Positions 21,541-31,679 of a stretch of DNA of 64,000 nt are shown in pieces. The stretch covers positions 9,548,001 through 9,612,000 of the forward strand of contig OX465596.1 of the NCBI GenBank assembly GCA_950022295.1, given 5' to 3'. Numbering within the stretch: position 1 is the stretch's first letter; each line of letters opens with the position of its first letter. The DNA comes from Bromus sterilis (taxonomy: Eukaryota; Streptophyta; Magnoliopsida; Poales; Poaceae). The translations under genes were made by a program, and so were the position numbers. The notes beneath the pieces are model-generated. The model ran no database searches, was not told where the DNA came from, and saw nothing but the letters and a program-made list of their open reading frames with translations.

Positions 21541-21825
21541 CGAGGTGGGACTAAACATCCTACCGCGCCGCGGCAGCGCAAGGTTTGTCCCGGTTGGTGG
21601 CACGAACCGAAACGAAAGGCTACCTTTGGTTCCGGTTCGTTCCACCAACTGGTACGAAAGGTCTCCTTTGGTTCCGGTTCGTGCCACCAACCGGTACCAA
21701 AGGTCTCTCTTTCGTGCCAATTGGGCTGCTGAAAAAGACCTTTCGTACCGGTTGGTGACACGAACCGGTACCAAAGGTTAGCATTGGTACCGGTCTGTTC
21801 CACCAACTGGAACCAATGTTCCTGG
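21541..21825. repeat. Left subterminal repeats of CACTA-2
   Basis: Units such as TTTGGTTCCGGTTCGT and CCAACCGGTACCAAAGG alternate in both orientations about every 40-50 bp. The core (CCGGTT, GGTACC) differs from the AACCGGTTC of CACTA-1, which suggests a different subfamily. Confidence 0.75.
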
Positions 21826-21832
21826 TATATAA
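21826..21832 (+). promoter_or_regulatory. TATA box of the CACTA-2 accessory gene
   Basis: TATATAA followed by CTGGCACTTAG, then a GC-rich leader with a probable first exon (21890-22170). Confidence 0.5.
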
Positions 21833-22223
21833 CTGGCACTTAGGAATTTTCTGTTCTCATCTCGCCATTTTCCCCCGACGGCAGCGGAGTTGAAACCAAC
21901 GCCGTCAGGCTGCCCAACTGCCGCGCCGCACCGCCGCGCACCACCGCACCACCCCCGACGACGTCGACGACCTCGCCGGCGCCACCCCCGCTGTGAGCGT
22001 CTCGCCATCCCCCCTCTCCTCTCTTGGATTGTGCCCAAATTAATTAACCTACCGCCGCGCCGCTCCATGGCCGAGAGGGGAGATCCTCCTGTGCGCCGCC
22101 GTCGGCCACCCCTCGTCGCTCCTTGCTGCTCCGGCCGTTTGCCCCTCGCCGCCCTCACCGTCGGTTGACGTCCATGGCCACAGCCATGGCGTGCGTGCCA
22201 TGGATGGCTGCAGCAGTGGGGGG

Positions 22224-22600
22224 GGATTTTTTTTGTTTTATAAGTCTCAATTTTACTAAGTTAAAATGTTCTAATGTTGGGGGGGAGAAAGAAAAAAGAT
22301 GCAAGGAAAAAGGAAAAAGAAAAAGGAGAGGGAAAAAGAAATATAAGAAGAGGAGAAGAAGAGGGATAGAGGAAGACAAAAAAATAGGAGAAAAAGAAAA
22401 TGGAAAATAATTGTTTTGTTCATCTTATTTTTTTCTGTTTTATAATTAGTCTTAATTTTACTAAGTTAAAATGTTGTAGTGTTGGATAATAAAAGAGGAA
22501 GAGAAGGAAAAGAAAAACAAGGAGAGGTAAAAAGAAAAATAAGAAGAGGAACGAAGGAGAAGAAGATGAGGAAGAAGAAAAAAAAATAAGAGGCCTCTTT
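22224..22600 (+). repeat. Purine-rich tract, duplicated
   Basis: Long runs of GA-only sequence (22275-22400 and 22490-22600). Each run is preceded by a copy of TTTTACTAAGTTAAAATGTT, so the block is a tandem duplication of about 200 bp. The strand asymmetry could favour triplex or R-loop formation. Confidence 0.75.
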
Positions 22601-22614
22601 TTTTGAAAATCGAG

Positions 22615-22945
22615 AACGAGAGGGTGTCGAGGATCGCCGTGCGGGTCGAGGATCGGGAACTATACGCTTCGGTACATAGATGGTCGATCGAGGGTCACCG
22701 AGAGAGGTCGTGGGTCGAGTCGTCGAGGGGTCGCAGAGGGTTCGAGGGGTCGACAGGGTCATCACCGAGAGAGGTCGTGGGTCGAGTCGTCGAGGGGTCG
22801 CAGAGGGTTCGAGGGTCATCGAGGGGTCGAGAGGATAATTGAGAGATTGAGGTCTCGAGTCGTCGAGGGGTCGAGGGGTCGCAGAGAGAGGGTTCGAGGG
22901 TCGTCGAGGGGTCGAGGGTCGAGGAACACCGAGGCGGGTCGAGAG
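22615..22945 (+). repeat. GGGTCGAG-type minisatellite
   Basis: Irregular repeats of GTCGAGGGGTCG and GGGTCGAG. A longer unit (GAGAGAGGTCGTGGGTCGAG) starts at about 22702 and again at 22769. This and the purine tract fill the intron or leader before the coding exons. Confidence 0.8.
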
Positions 22946-23040
22946 AGGATGCATTGTGCGAAGTTTTCAATCCAAATCCATGGCTAGCTATCTCATGTTT
23001 GTATATTAAGTGTCATATGTTGTAATATTTTGCAGAAACT

Positions 23041-26000
23041 ATGGACAATGGTCGAAGAAACTTAGAAGAAGAAGACGTTATGGGTGAAATCATCCGCGAA
23101 GGAGCAAAAGGACCGTCGGTGGGCGACGACATCCAAGAAGGAACGAGACCGTCGATGGGCGACGACATCGAGGAAGGTGATGTGACCTTGTCGTTTCTGA
23201 ACGACACCGATGGTCTGGAAGGAGAGAGTGAAGCAGGCTCCGAGGATGAAGAAGTAGACCGTGATGACGACTACGATGAGCGAACGGAGGAAGGAGTTGT
23301 TGCAAAGTCCGGCGAGGTATATATATTAGTATATATAGCCTGTGCTGATGAGACTAGCTAATTGAATTGATGCATTAATTGTTTTGGTATGTAGACATAT
23401 ATATTAACTCTCTTCTTTATTCTTTTCTAGCCCTCCGTATCCGGATCGAGCCAAACTTCGGTAAGGAGACGAGGCCCGAAAAAAAGGTTCGGCCCGGATG
23501 AAAAGTTTATGATCACCGGGTTCAGGAATGATGGCGAACCGATTGAACCCATACGGACCAAGGACGCATTTGCTACTCAGTGTGGGGTCCTCGTTAGGGA
23601 CTTTATCCCGATCAGCATCCACCAATGGAATAAGCTGAAGAGCGAAGACCTTGAAGTGTCTTTTGTCACCGATATACAGAAAGATGAACTTTGGATCACG
23701 CTGAAGGCAAATTTCATCCTACCGCCAGAGGAGGATCAGGAAAAGCCAGTTATAGAGCCATTGATCAAGACTCATGCTCTTAAGAAGATGGCAGAACTAT
23801 TCAGGAGGTGGAAGAATGACTTGAAAACATAGTTTGTCGACAAAAATGAGACTCCAATATTCACCCATTAATATGAGAAGATAAAAGATCACTGGGACGC
23901 ATTTGGGGCCCACAAGAAATCGGAGAAGAGTAAGAATATGTCAAAGAAAAACAAGCTAAATGCTGCAAAGAAGGAGTTTCACCATCGCACGGGGTCAGGT
24001 GGCTACCTCAAAGCCATCCCGTCGTGGGAGAAGGCTGAGCATGACCTGATTGAAAGAGGGATCACACCAGATACATTGTTTTGGTCACAGCGTGGAAAGA
24101 CTTGGTTCTTCGGGGCTGGGGGATCATTGGACCCCGAAACAGGGAAGTAAGCTTCTAAGAACAAAAACTTGGACGCAAAGGTAGAAAAGCTTCAGGAAAA
24201 TTTCGCCAAATCGGCGAAAGGGACGTTCATTCCCGACAGAGAGAACGACGAACTCACAGATGCCCTCGGTAATCCGGAGCACCCAGGACGAACACGGGGC
24301 ACGACAGGTTCCGTTCCGTGGAAGTATGGATTTCCCGACGCAGGCGGTTACAAAAGCCGGGAAAGTAATAGGAAAAAGGCGCTCAACGATATGCAACAAC
24401 TGAATGCAAGAGTAAAAGCGCTAGAGGAGAGGCATCGAGTTGACGAAGCTACCCAAGAAGCTACCCCGCCATCTCAGCGGAGAAGCAGCATGGCTTCCAC
24501 CGAGCTTGTTGTTGCGCAGCCTGAGTTGACGGCTCCCACCAGCTACCCCGTGGATGCTATCACGGAGACTCAATATTGCCAACTTCTGGCGAAATTCGCG
24601 CACCTCACATCCAAGGCGACTATCGGCAATGTTCTACCTCCTCGCGGAGGAACTTTTCACTCTTGTCCGATTCCACAAGGCTATGCCATTGTGATGGTCG
24701 ATGAAATAGTTGAGGGATATGAGGAGCTCGAGCTTGACTACCCTACCAGTGATGGGGACAGTCGCCTGAGTCAGGCTCTGAAGACTACATGTATATGGCG
24801 GAAGGAATTAATCAAGCTTCCGAACTGGACGGCGCGTGATCATCAGGTACCGCCTCCTTCTCCGCCTCCTTCTTCGTCTGCGTCGGCGCGTCCCATCAGT
24901 CTGCTTGCTTCTTCGCCTGCGCCGACGCGTCCCATCGACCCGCCTCCTCCTCCACCTCCTTCGCCTGCGCCGGCGCGTCCCATCAACCCGCCTCCTCCTT
25001 CGCCTCCTTCGGCGCGTCAGCAAGGGCAGAAGAGAGCTGCCCCCCCCCCCCCCGCTCTGGCTGCTCCGGCACGTAATAAGCAACAAAGAAAGACAACCGC
25101 CGCTGCTCCGACGTCTAGAGGTACATCCAGCGCCGCCGGGAGGAATACGGTCCAGCATCTATCAAGCCTCTTGAATCGCGGCCATACGATAGGAGCGTGG
25201 AGGAAAATGAGAAGATCGTTAAAGGAGAAGTAGATGCATTTTTTAATAAGAAAAAAATGCACCTCCGAAGAAGATGATATTAGATCCGGAGATAGTGAAG
25301 CGCACTGTGGATAACCTGATGCGACCACCACCGCCTCCGCTGGATGACAACAATGTCCGCATTCGTAAAAAGATAGTGAAAGAAGCGTGAAAGAATCGGA
25401 CCACTACAGCTGACCAAAGGAGATCAGTAAAAAAAGTGAAAAACGTTCCCCAGCTCGGCGAACAGGCGAAACAATCATTAGCCCCGTTGAAGGTGTTTAG
25501 CGACGATATCGTCCACGTCGAGGGGATGGCGCCCGGTACTAAAATTGGTGATTAATTACCTACCCGCTGACATACAGTTTGAATCAATGGAGAAAGTATA
25601 CACATACCGGTACGGGCATCCTCTCGTCAAACCTGGTACTCCTCTAACAACTATGATGCGAAGACTCCATAATTGGTACCTGGATTGCTGCAAGTTGTCT
25701 GGCGGTCAGGATAATTTGTTTGTTATGGTTAAAGAGAATCAGGACGACCTCGTTGCAATTGAGCTAGTGCATGTTCAATTTGAGGAATTATTCCAGCTTT
25801 ACAATGCAATGACCATCGATAAAGTAATCGTCACTTGCTACTGTCTGTAAGTTACTACTTCTTTAATTAAGTCTCTATATATATACATCTCAACTCTTTC
25901 ATCATGTACAAATAATTTATCCTCTATATCATGCATGCAGATTGAAGATCGTCGAATGCAAGAAAAAAGGAATCGACAATATTGGGTTCATTAACTTAAA

Positions 26001-26922
26001 TATATTTGATCCATTCGTGCTTAAAAATGAACCCGCAGTACCCGAGTCCAACTTGCTAAAATCTTTGCTTCAACATCAAAACAAACAGAAAATACTCTTT
26101 CCTTACAACTTCAAGTGAGTGTTATACTGTCTTGTGCATATTCGGTTTTCCTTAATACTCGAGGTTATATTAATGTAATTGATGAGTTATTCATGCGTGC
26201 ACAGCTTCCACTATGTTCTCCTAGAGATTGATGTTGAGAACGGAGTAGTAACCGTCTTAGACTCAAGACGAAAAGAACGCAATGAGTATGCGGAGATCAT
26301 TGAAATGCTCACGAAGTAAGTTCAATCGATCATATATCGGCAACTTTGTTTATTTCCTGATATCAGGTAATAATTATTTTCTTTGTGTATGGCAGGGTTT
26401 GGAAACAGTTCACCGAAACAATTTCGAGAGTAGTGCTGAAGGAACTGAAAATTTCATACCCGAAAGTAAGTACTACTTTAGCTAGTTCCGTGCATCTCCC
26501 ATTGATTCTAGCTAGTCGTTTCATCAATACCATTTATAATGCTTGATTATCAGTTTGATTAATTGAACTCTATTTCTCGTAAAGTGGATGTATCAACCAG
26601 AAGGGACTAATCTTTGTGGATACTACATTTGCGAGTACATCTACAACGAGACGTTCTCTAAGAAAGGCGACCACTCTAAAAAAGATTTTGATGTGCGTAA
26701 GCAACACAATATTCACAATTTTAATTTGTGTTGAGTTTCATTCATATAATATGCATGTATTGACCCCCTTCTTCAAATTAGCTTTGGGAGCTTCAGGAAT
26801 AACTCCTACCAGAAGATCGCATAAAAACAATTCAAGAGGAATTGGCAGGATTCTTTCTTGAGCACGTCCTCGATAAGAAAGGAGAATACTATACGGAACT
26901 TAATTTCAGTTGTGGAAATTGA
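23041..26922 (+). pseudogene. CACTA accessory (TNPA-like) gene with Ulp1-type protease domain
   Basis: Spliced pieces in consistent phase are 23041-23316, 23431-about 25190, a broken part to 25846, 25941-26114, 26205-26315, 26396-26465, 26585-26696 and a last exon ending near 26922. The N-terminus is acidic. The middle (GPKKRFGPDEKFMITGF, RTGSGGYLKAIPSWEKAEHD, GTTGSVPWKYGFPDAGGYKS) matches the plant En/Spm-type 'Transposase_24' pattern. A Pro-rich linker (24840-25060) follows. The C-terminus has a C48 cysteine-protease pattern: His at 26209-26211 in HYVLLEID, Asp at 26260-26262 in VLDS, and Cys at 26615-26617 in NLCGYY. Lesions: TAG 23830, TAA 23869, TAA 24148, a frame change near 25190, further stops near 25388 and 25552, and a TAA at the start of the last exon. 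The family is thought to bind transposon ends and/or act on SUMO-like conjugates; this copy is dead. Confidence 0.7.
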
Positions 26923-27224
26923 ATTCAGATATTAGCTAGGGATAGATATCCGAAAACTTGTTGTTCGACCAATCTCTCGGGGAAGGAGTGTCGATCACTT
27001 CTCTCTCTGTATATATATATGTTCATGACTATTATCGATCTTCTGTACTTATATTAATGGTTTCTTCATTTGCTTAATAGCCAGCGTGTCGAGTCCTCTC
27101 TATACGTATAGTACGTAGCGTGGACCAAGAACAAAGATAAGAGAGTACACACCTTTCTTTATTAGCTAGCTAAAACAATATATGGAACCCCTAAATTAAC
27201 CCTGCAAAACCTCCTAACCCCCCC

Positions 27225-27493
27225 CCCCCCCGCCCCCTTAAAAAAAACAAAACCCAGCCACTGAAATGCTGTCGCGTGGATGTCCTTTGGCCCCGGTTGA
27301 TGGCACCAACCGAGACAAAAGGGCCTCCCGCCTGGGCAAGGCACAGCGGCCACGTGAAGGCCCGTCTGTCCCGGTTCGTGGGCAAACCGGGACTAAAGGT
27401 TTTGGGCATTAATAACGACCCTTTAGTCCCGGTTCCGGAACCGGGACAAATGGGCCTCTAGAACCGGGATAAATGGGCCTTTTTCTACTAGTG
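27225..27493. repeat. Right subterminal repeats and terminal inverted repeat of CACTA-2
   Basis: CCCCGGTTGATGGCACCAAC, TCCCGGTTCGTGG and AACCGGGAC units in both orientations lead to the tip at 27493. A poly-C run is at 27219-27230. TTG at 27494-27496 would be the right copy of the 3-bp target duplication. Confidence 0.75.
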
Positions 27494-29355
27494 TTGTCGT
27501 ATAGTCATCTGCCATGTCACCATATAAGGAATATCAGTAACACATGTTACACATCGTATGTAGACATAAATTCTAAAATATTAATGTCTATTGACCTACC
27601 TCACAGATTCTACTTCACAAAGAAGAAAAACATTATGGTGAAGTTCTAAAAGCATGGTTGACGAAGTAAGCTTAATAACTGTTATAGGTAAACTCTAACG
27701 AACCAAGTTCAACACAAAATTAGAAAGGAACCACAAGGGGAACACATTATAGCATCACCTCTTGATGTTCTCTTCAACTATTTCAGTTCTGCATGACCCC
27801 GCAACGAACCTATAGGAAACCTAAAAGAGGAAGTTAGGATTGGAGTGGAGGTGAGCCAAATCAAGAATGCAAAAGGGAGATGAAAGGAAGTACGGGTCAC
27901 CTGGCTTCCATAGTTGACCTTGTTTGAATGAATGCATGATCACCTGAAGATCGGATTCCATTCCTGCAACAGAAACGCTTACCCTTCCAAGGATCTGTGC
28001 CCAAGAAACAACTCAATATCAGAAAAATGTGTTGCCTATAGTTTTTACTCCCAAACAAACTGACCATCCTTCAGTTTCAATAAACCGATCTAATTTGAGT
28101 TTTCTGACATACCCCAAATATGATTTGAGATGGATAAACAGATATGAAGACAAACACGTTGTACACACTTTTTCAGTTGGGATTGAAGAGAAAATATGAC
28201 AAATGCAAAAAAAGAAGCCGTTTTAGGTTGCAAACGAGAAAACGACCAATAAAACATTTTTTTGAATGTATACAATGAATAATAGGATTCAATAATTGCA
28301 ACAAAGTACACATGAAGAAAAGAAAATACAGACCTTATGATTTAGCATTAACACCCGATAAGTGGCTATCAATTTTCTTATGTTGGCACTATGTTATTTT
28401 ACTTCCATTGGAGATCTTCAGGCATGCTGAAAAGAAGAAAACAAGCGTTATTTTTTGCATATTCAAAATTTATGTATATCAACTGCTTTGCAGAATATAT
28501 TTTCACGTTAAACATATATAAGCAGGAAAAAATCAGAAGGGCTAATGCAATGTCTACAGATAGGATAGTTATTTTTCTTGGACACACACATAATCCAAAA
28601 TGGAAAAGGGACTATCCTACACTGTATTGACATGTTCAAACTTAAATCTGAAATGAGGCATACTAGAAGGTTGCACTGGTTACTTAAGCAACAACAAACT
28701 ATTGTTTCCTTCAGAGTGACGACGATCACATGCATCACATAGTTCATGCATTTGAAAAGCTAATCAGATTGCATCAAATCTCTCGACATTTAATAATATA
28801 TATTGATTACTGCCTCTAGTGGAGAACTCATACAAGTAACTAATAGATCCCCGGTGAAATATAATAATTAACACGTGATTTAACAGAAATTAATTCATGA
28901 TTAATGAATTACCTGATGGAAGCAACACACTCTTATGCATATATGCCTGCACCTAGATCTGAACACAGCAGAGGAGAGGCACCTCATTTCCATATATCCC
29001 CACACACACGCCAAGAAAATTCGGAGGCATCCTGCTGCCTCTACTCCTTGCACCATCGCTGCTGACGCATCCCAAACGAGCCTCTCAGGAACGGTCTCCC
29101 TTGGGTCGATCGAGTTTTATGCTAGTGAGGTAACCTGTTTTTTTTTGCGAGTGTAGTGAGGTAACCTGTTGCATATAGCAACAAACACGACCATGGAATT
29201 CAGCTATGAATGGCACATGAACATAGCAATTGTTCATCTACATCAATGCTAAATCATGAAAAAGTCAGGAATGGTTGTTCAGGTGATGTATTTACCTAGA
29301 TGGCAACGATTGCAGATTAGCAAGCGAAAGGATTCCTCAAAGCAAAATGTCAGAA
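27494..29355. other. Spacer between CACTA-2 and CACTA-3, unassigned
   Basis: About 1.86 kb with no transposon end, LTR or recognised domain that I can see. It is the only stretch of the window that does not look like a known repeat. A minus-strand frame from 27963 (MESDLQVIMHSF...) follows TTGCAG and could be a short exon, but there is no homology evidence. It may be the older background DNA or a remnant of an unrecognised element. Confidence 0.4.
29123..29170. repeat. 17-bp direct repeat with a 14-bp filler
   Basis: TAGTGAGGTAACCTGTT occurs at 29123-29139 and 29154-29170, separated by TTTTTTTGCGAGTG. This looks like a transposon excision footprint or a templated repair scar. Confidence 0.7.
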
Positions 29356-29625
29356 CACTAGTACAAAACAGGGCTTTGGTTCAGGCCTCTCCGGACCATT
29401 AGTCCCGGTTGTGCCACGAACCAAGACCCATGGGGGCATACGTCCCGGTTCGTGCGCCCAGGGGGCCGGCCGGGTCTCATGCGGCACTGGTCCCGGTTCT
29501 TCTGGGGGCATATGTCCCGGTTCCAGCCAAGAACTGGGACCAATGCACCTCGCTCCTGGCCCACAACCATTAGTCCCAGTTTGTGGCTCGACCCGGGACG
29601 AAAGGCTCACCCACAAGCATTAGTC
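29356..29625. repeat. Terminal inverted repeat and subterminal repeats of CACTA-3
   Basis: The tip is followed by TAGTCCCGGTT, CGTCCCGGTTCGTG, TGGTCCCGGTTC and AACTGGGACCA units in both orientations. The GTCCCGGTT core is closer to CACTA-2 than to CACTA-1. Confidence 0.8.
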
Positions 29626-29750
29626 CAATTTCAGGGTCATTTAGCTCAAAATAAATCATTAAATGCATGAAAAAGAGCAAATGGTGGCGGCGACGCGACA
29701 AACTTAAAACATTCAACAACTTAACATCTCAAACCTAGAACATAAAAAAA

Positions 29751-30299
29751 CTACTCCTCCTCGTCGTCGGAGAAATCGTCTTCGGTTTCGGAGCTCATGT
29801 CATCCTCCAGCGCTATCTAGCGGGGGTCACCGAGGGGTCAGTTGGCGGCGCCTCTCGTCAGTTCCTCCTTCGCCATCGCCTTGGCCGCCCGCCGCTCCGC
29901 GCTCTCGGCCGCCAGCCTTGTCCAGTGTTCCGCCTCCTCCGAGGCTTCATGGGGATGGCTCGTGTACCAATCCTCCACGACACGCTGGTCCTGCTCCGAG
30001 GTGAGGCCGAGCACCGCTCGTCGACGATGGAGGCGGTGGTCCACTTCAGTGAGGAGGAGCGGCGGATCTTCCATGTCCTTCGCCTCTTCCAAGCTGCGAT
30101 AGTGGAGGTTATTCATCTCCGCGCGCGGGCGGCCGAGCGTCCACGCCGCAATGTCGTACGCGCGGGCGGCCAAATATGCATGCCAGGACCTGCCGAGACA
30201 CACACGCTCGGTGTTGGCGCAAGTGATCACCGCCATGAATGTGTCGTCCGAGCGCTCGCGGACGCCGTGGTAGCTTTGTGGGCGGCGGCGGGGCGGCAT
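29751..30299 (-). pseudogene. AP2/ERF-like gene with two nonsense codons (CACTA-3)
   Basis: The ATG is at 30299-30297 (MPPRRRPQSY). The AP2/ERF-like domain follows at once: YHGVRERSDDTFMAVI, then RVCLGRSWHAYLAARAYD, then IAAWTLGRPRAEMNN. These match the YRGVR, WLG, AARAYD.AA and N landmarks, although the usual WLGTF is CLGRS. A Glu/Arg-rich helical region (DQRVVEDWYTSHPHEASEEA) and an acidic tail (SETEDDFSDDEE) ending at 29751 follow. Compared with the CACTA-1 copy, two Trp codons have become stops, TGA at 29838-29840 and TAG about 18 bases further, and about 33 bases are missing in the ESAERR...AKAM stretch. The first stop leaves a 153-residue protein with a complete domain, so a shortened DNA-binding product is conceivable. 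Promoter TATA at 30572-30584. Confidence 0.7.
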
Positions 30300-30571
30300 G
30301 GTGGCGGTGGCGCGGAAGGGAAAGAGTGCACGAGAAAAGAACTAGCGGCGAATGGCGTTGCGTGGAGTCCTCTTCCACATGCTTTTAACCGTACACGATT
30401 CTGAATCCAACCAATCAGGAAGAAGCACACGGATCGCGTGTTTCTTTCAAGCGCTTGTGAGTCGTTGGGTCAGGCTTCTGAGCCGTTGGATCCAACCAAC
30501 CAGGAAGAAGCACACGGATTGCGTGTTTCTTTCAAGCTCTTGTGAGTCGTTGGATCAGGCTTGTCGTTGCC

Positions 30572-30584
30572 TATATATATATAG
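30572..30584 (-). promoter_or_regulatory. TATA box of the AP2-like gene (CACTA-3)
   Basis: TATATATATATAT lies about 275 bp upstream of the ATG on the minus strand, preceded by the same GGTGGGCTATATATA context as in CACTA-1. Between TATA and ATG, repeats of GAAAGAAACACGC and CGGATC words match CACTA-1. Confidence 0.55.
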
Positions 30585-30645
30585 CCCACCTCTAGGACAT
30601 GTTTGACACTCAGTTCATCGGCCGAATACAAACCATTCGGATTCG

Positions 30646-30722
30646 CCTGCATACGTTGGACGATGCATTTGATATGCTTGCACTCATGAGCCACCGTCGG
30701 GCTGTATGCAAGCGAAATCGTA
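30646..30722. repeat. Stem-loop upstream of the AP2-like gene (CACTA-3)
   Basis: TTCGCCTGCATAC pairs with GTATGCAAGCGAA around a loop containing TTTGATATGC and GCACTCATGAGCCACC. It is homologous to stem-loop 1 of CACTA-1 (13767-13833). Confidence 0.75.
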
Positions 30723-30774
30723 TGTTTTGTTGATCTTACAAATATCTAGCTAGAAATATTTCACTTTATATCAG

Positions 30775-31172
30775 GGTCATTTAGCTCAAAATAAATCATT
30801 GAATGCATGAAAAATAGAAAATGAAGTCAGAAAGGGTTGAAATTTTAGTATGTGGCTTTTAATGCTGCATGTTGGATGCAAAAAAAAGTCTTGAGTTCAA
30901 ATAAGTTTAGAAAAATGAAATGCCTTTGAAACAGATGTGTTTTCGTATGAAACCCTCGTACATTGAAAGAGGTGGTCCAGTTTGTACACGAAGTGCATCC
31001 AGTTTTTGCCGTAATCCTCTCAACTTTTGCACACATGCTATGTGGGTCAAATGATGATACCATGCCAAGTTTCAACCTTTTCTGAGTTCAGTTGTAGTGC
31101 TTTCCAATTACAGGATCATTTAGCTCAAAATAAATCATTAAATGCATGAAAAATAGCAAATGAAGTCAGAAA
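30775..31172 (-). repeat. Isolated 338-bp repeat (about 1.2 copies)
   Basis: One monomer and part of a second, with the same sequence and orientation as the main array, bounded on both sides by stem-loop sequence. Confidence 0.85.
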
Positions 31173-31650
31173 GGTCTATAGCACCGGTTTCAACCACAAA
31201 CCGGTACTTCAAGCGCTTTGTTTCTTTCAGCTCACCTCGACCAATCAGGAAGAAGCACATGGATCGCGTTTTTCTTTCAAGCGCTTTTTGAGTCGTTGGA
31301 TCAGGCTTGTTAGCCGTTGGATCAGGCTTGTCGTTGGCTATATATAGCCCACCTCTCGGACATGTTTGACACTCATTTGATCGGCCGAATACAAATCATT
31401 CGGATTCGCCTGGTTGCGGTCTGACGGTGCTTTTGATATGCGGGCACTCACGAGCCACACCGTTGGGCTGTAACCAGGCGAAACCGTGTGTTTTGTTGAT
31501 CTTATATATATCTAGTTAGAAATATTTCACTTCATCGACCAAATACAAATCATTCGGATTCCCTGCATACGTCCAACGGTGGATTTGATATGCTTGCACT
31601 CATGAGCCACCGTCGGGTTGTATGCAGGGGAAACCTTGTGTTTTGTTTTG
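31173..31650. repeat. Promoter remnant and two stem-loops (CACTA-3, proximal copy)
   Basis: A second copy of the AP2-gene upstream region without the gene: AACCGGT units, GGCTATATATAGCCC at 31337-31351, then two stem-loops. Arms are TTCGCCTGGTT (31405-31415) with AACCAGGCGAA (31472-31482), and CCCTGCATAC (31561-31570) with GTATGCAGGG (31620-31629), all perfect. Confidence 0.75.
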
Positions 31651-31679
31651 ATTGGAAAACAAAAACAAAAAAGTATAGC

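Larger units (their letters stand above)
21499..27493 (+). mobile_element. CACTA-2: right portion of a CACTA transposon
   Basis: The right end is CTTTTTCTACTAGTG at 27493, the reverse complement of CACTAGTAGAAAAAG. The left end is not here: sequence from 21504 is already subterminal/module sequence (GCTTATAAACC, GACTAGCGAGGTGG), because LTR element B inserted into it; the true left tip should lie left of the window. The visible part holds subterminal repeats, a TATA box, low-complexity DNA, one decayed accessory gene and the right subterminal repeats. No TNPD transposase is seen, so the copy is a deletion derivative or has lost that gene. Confidence 0.75.

Noticed and set aside
21890..22410. 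Frames in the GC-rich leader and purine tract of CACTA-2
   Set aside because: Low-complexity Arg/Pro or Lys/Arg products with no domain; more likely a 5' leader and intron.
24808..25233. Arg-rich and Leu/Arg-rich frames opposite the Pro-rich linker
   Set aside because: They are complements and frame shadows of a CCTCCT-type repeat that encodes the Pro-rich linker of the CACTA-2 gene.
21499..27493. TNPD-type transposase of CACTA-2
   Set aside because: I searched the visible frames for its conserved pattern and found none; only the accessory gene is present.
27825..27963. Short minus-strand exon-like frame (MESDLQVIMHSF)
   Set aside because: About 46 codons after a plausible acceptor, but no partner exons or recognised homology; kept only as a remark in the spacer entry.
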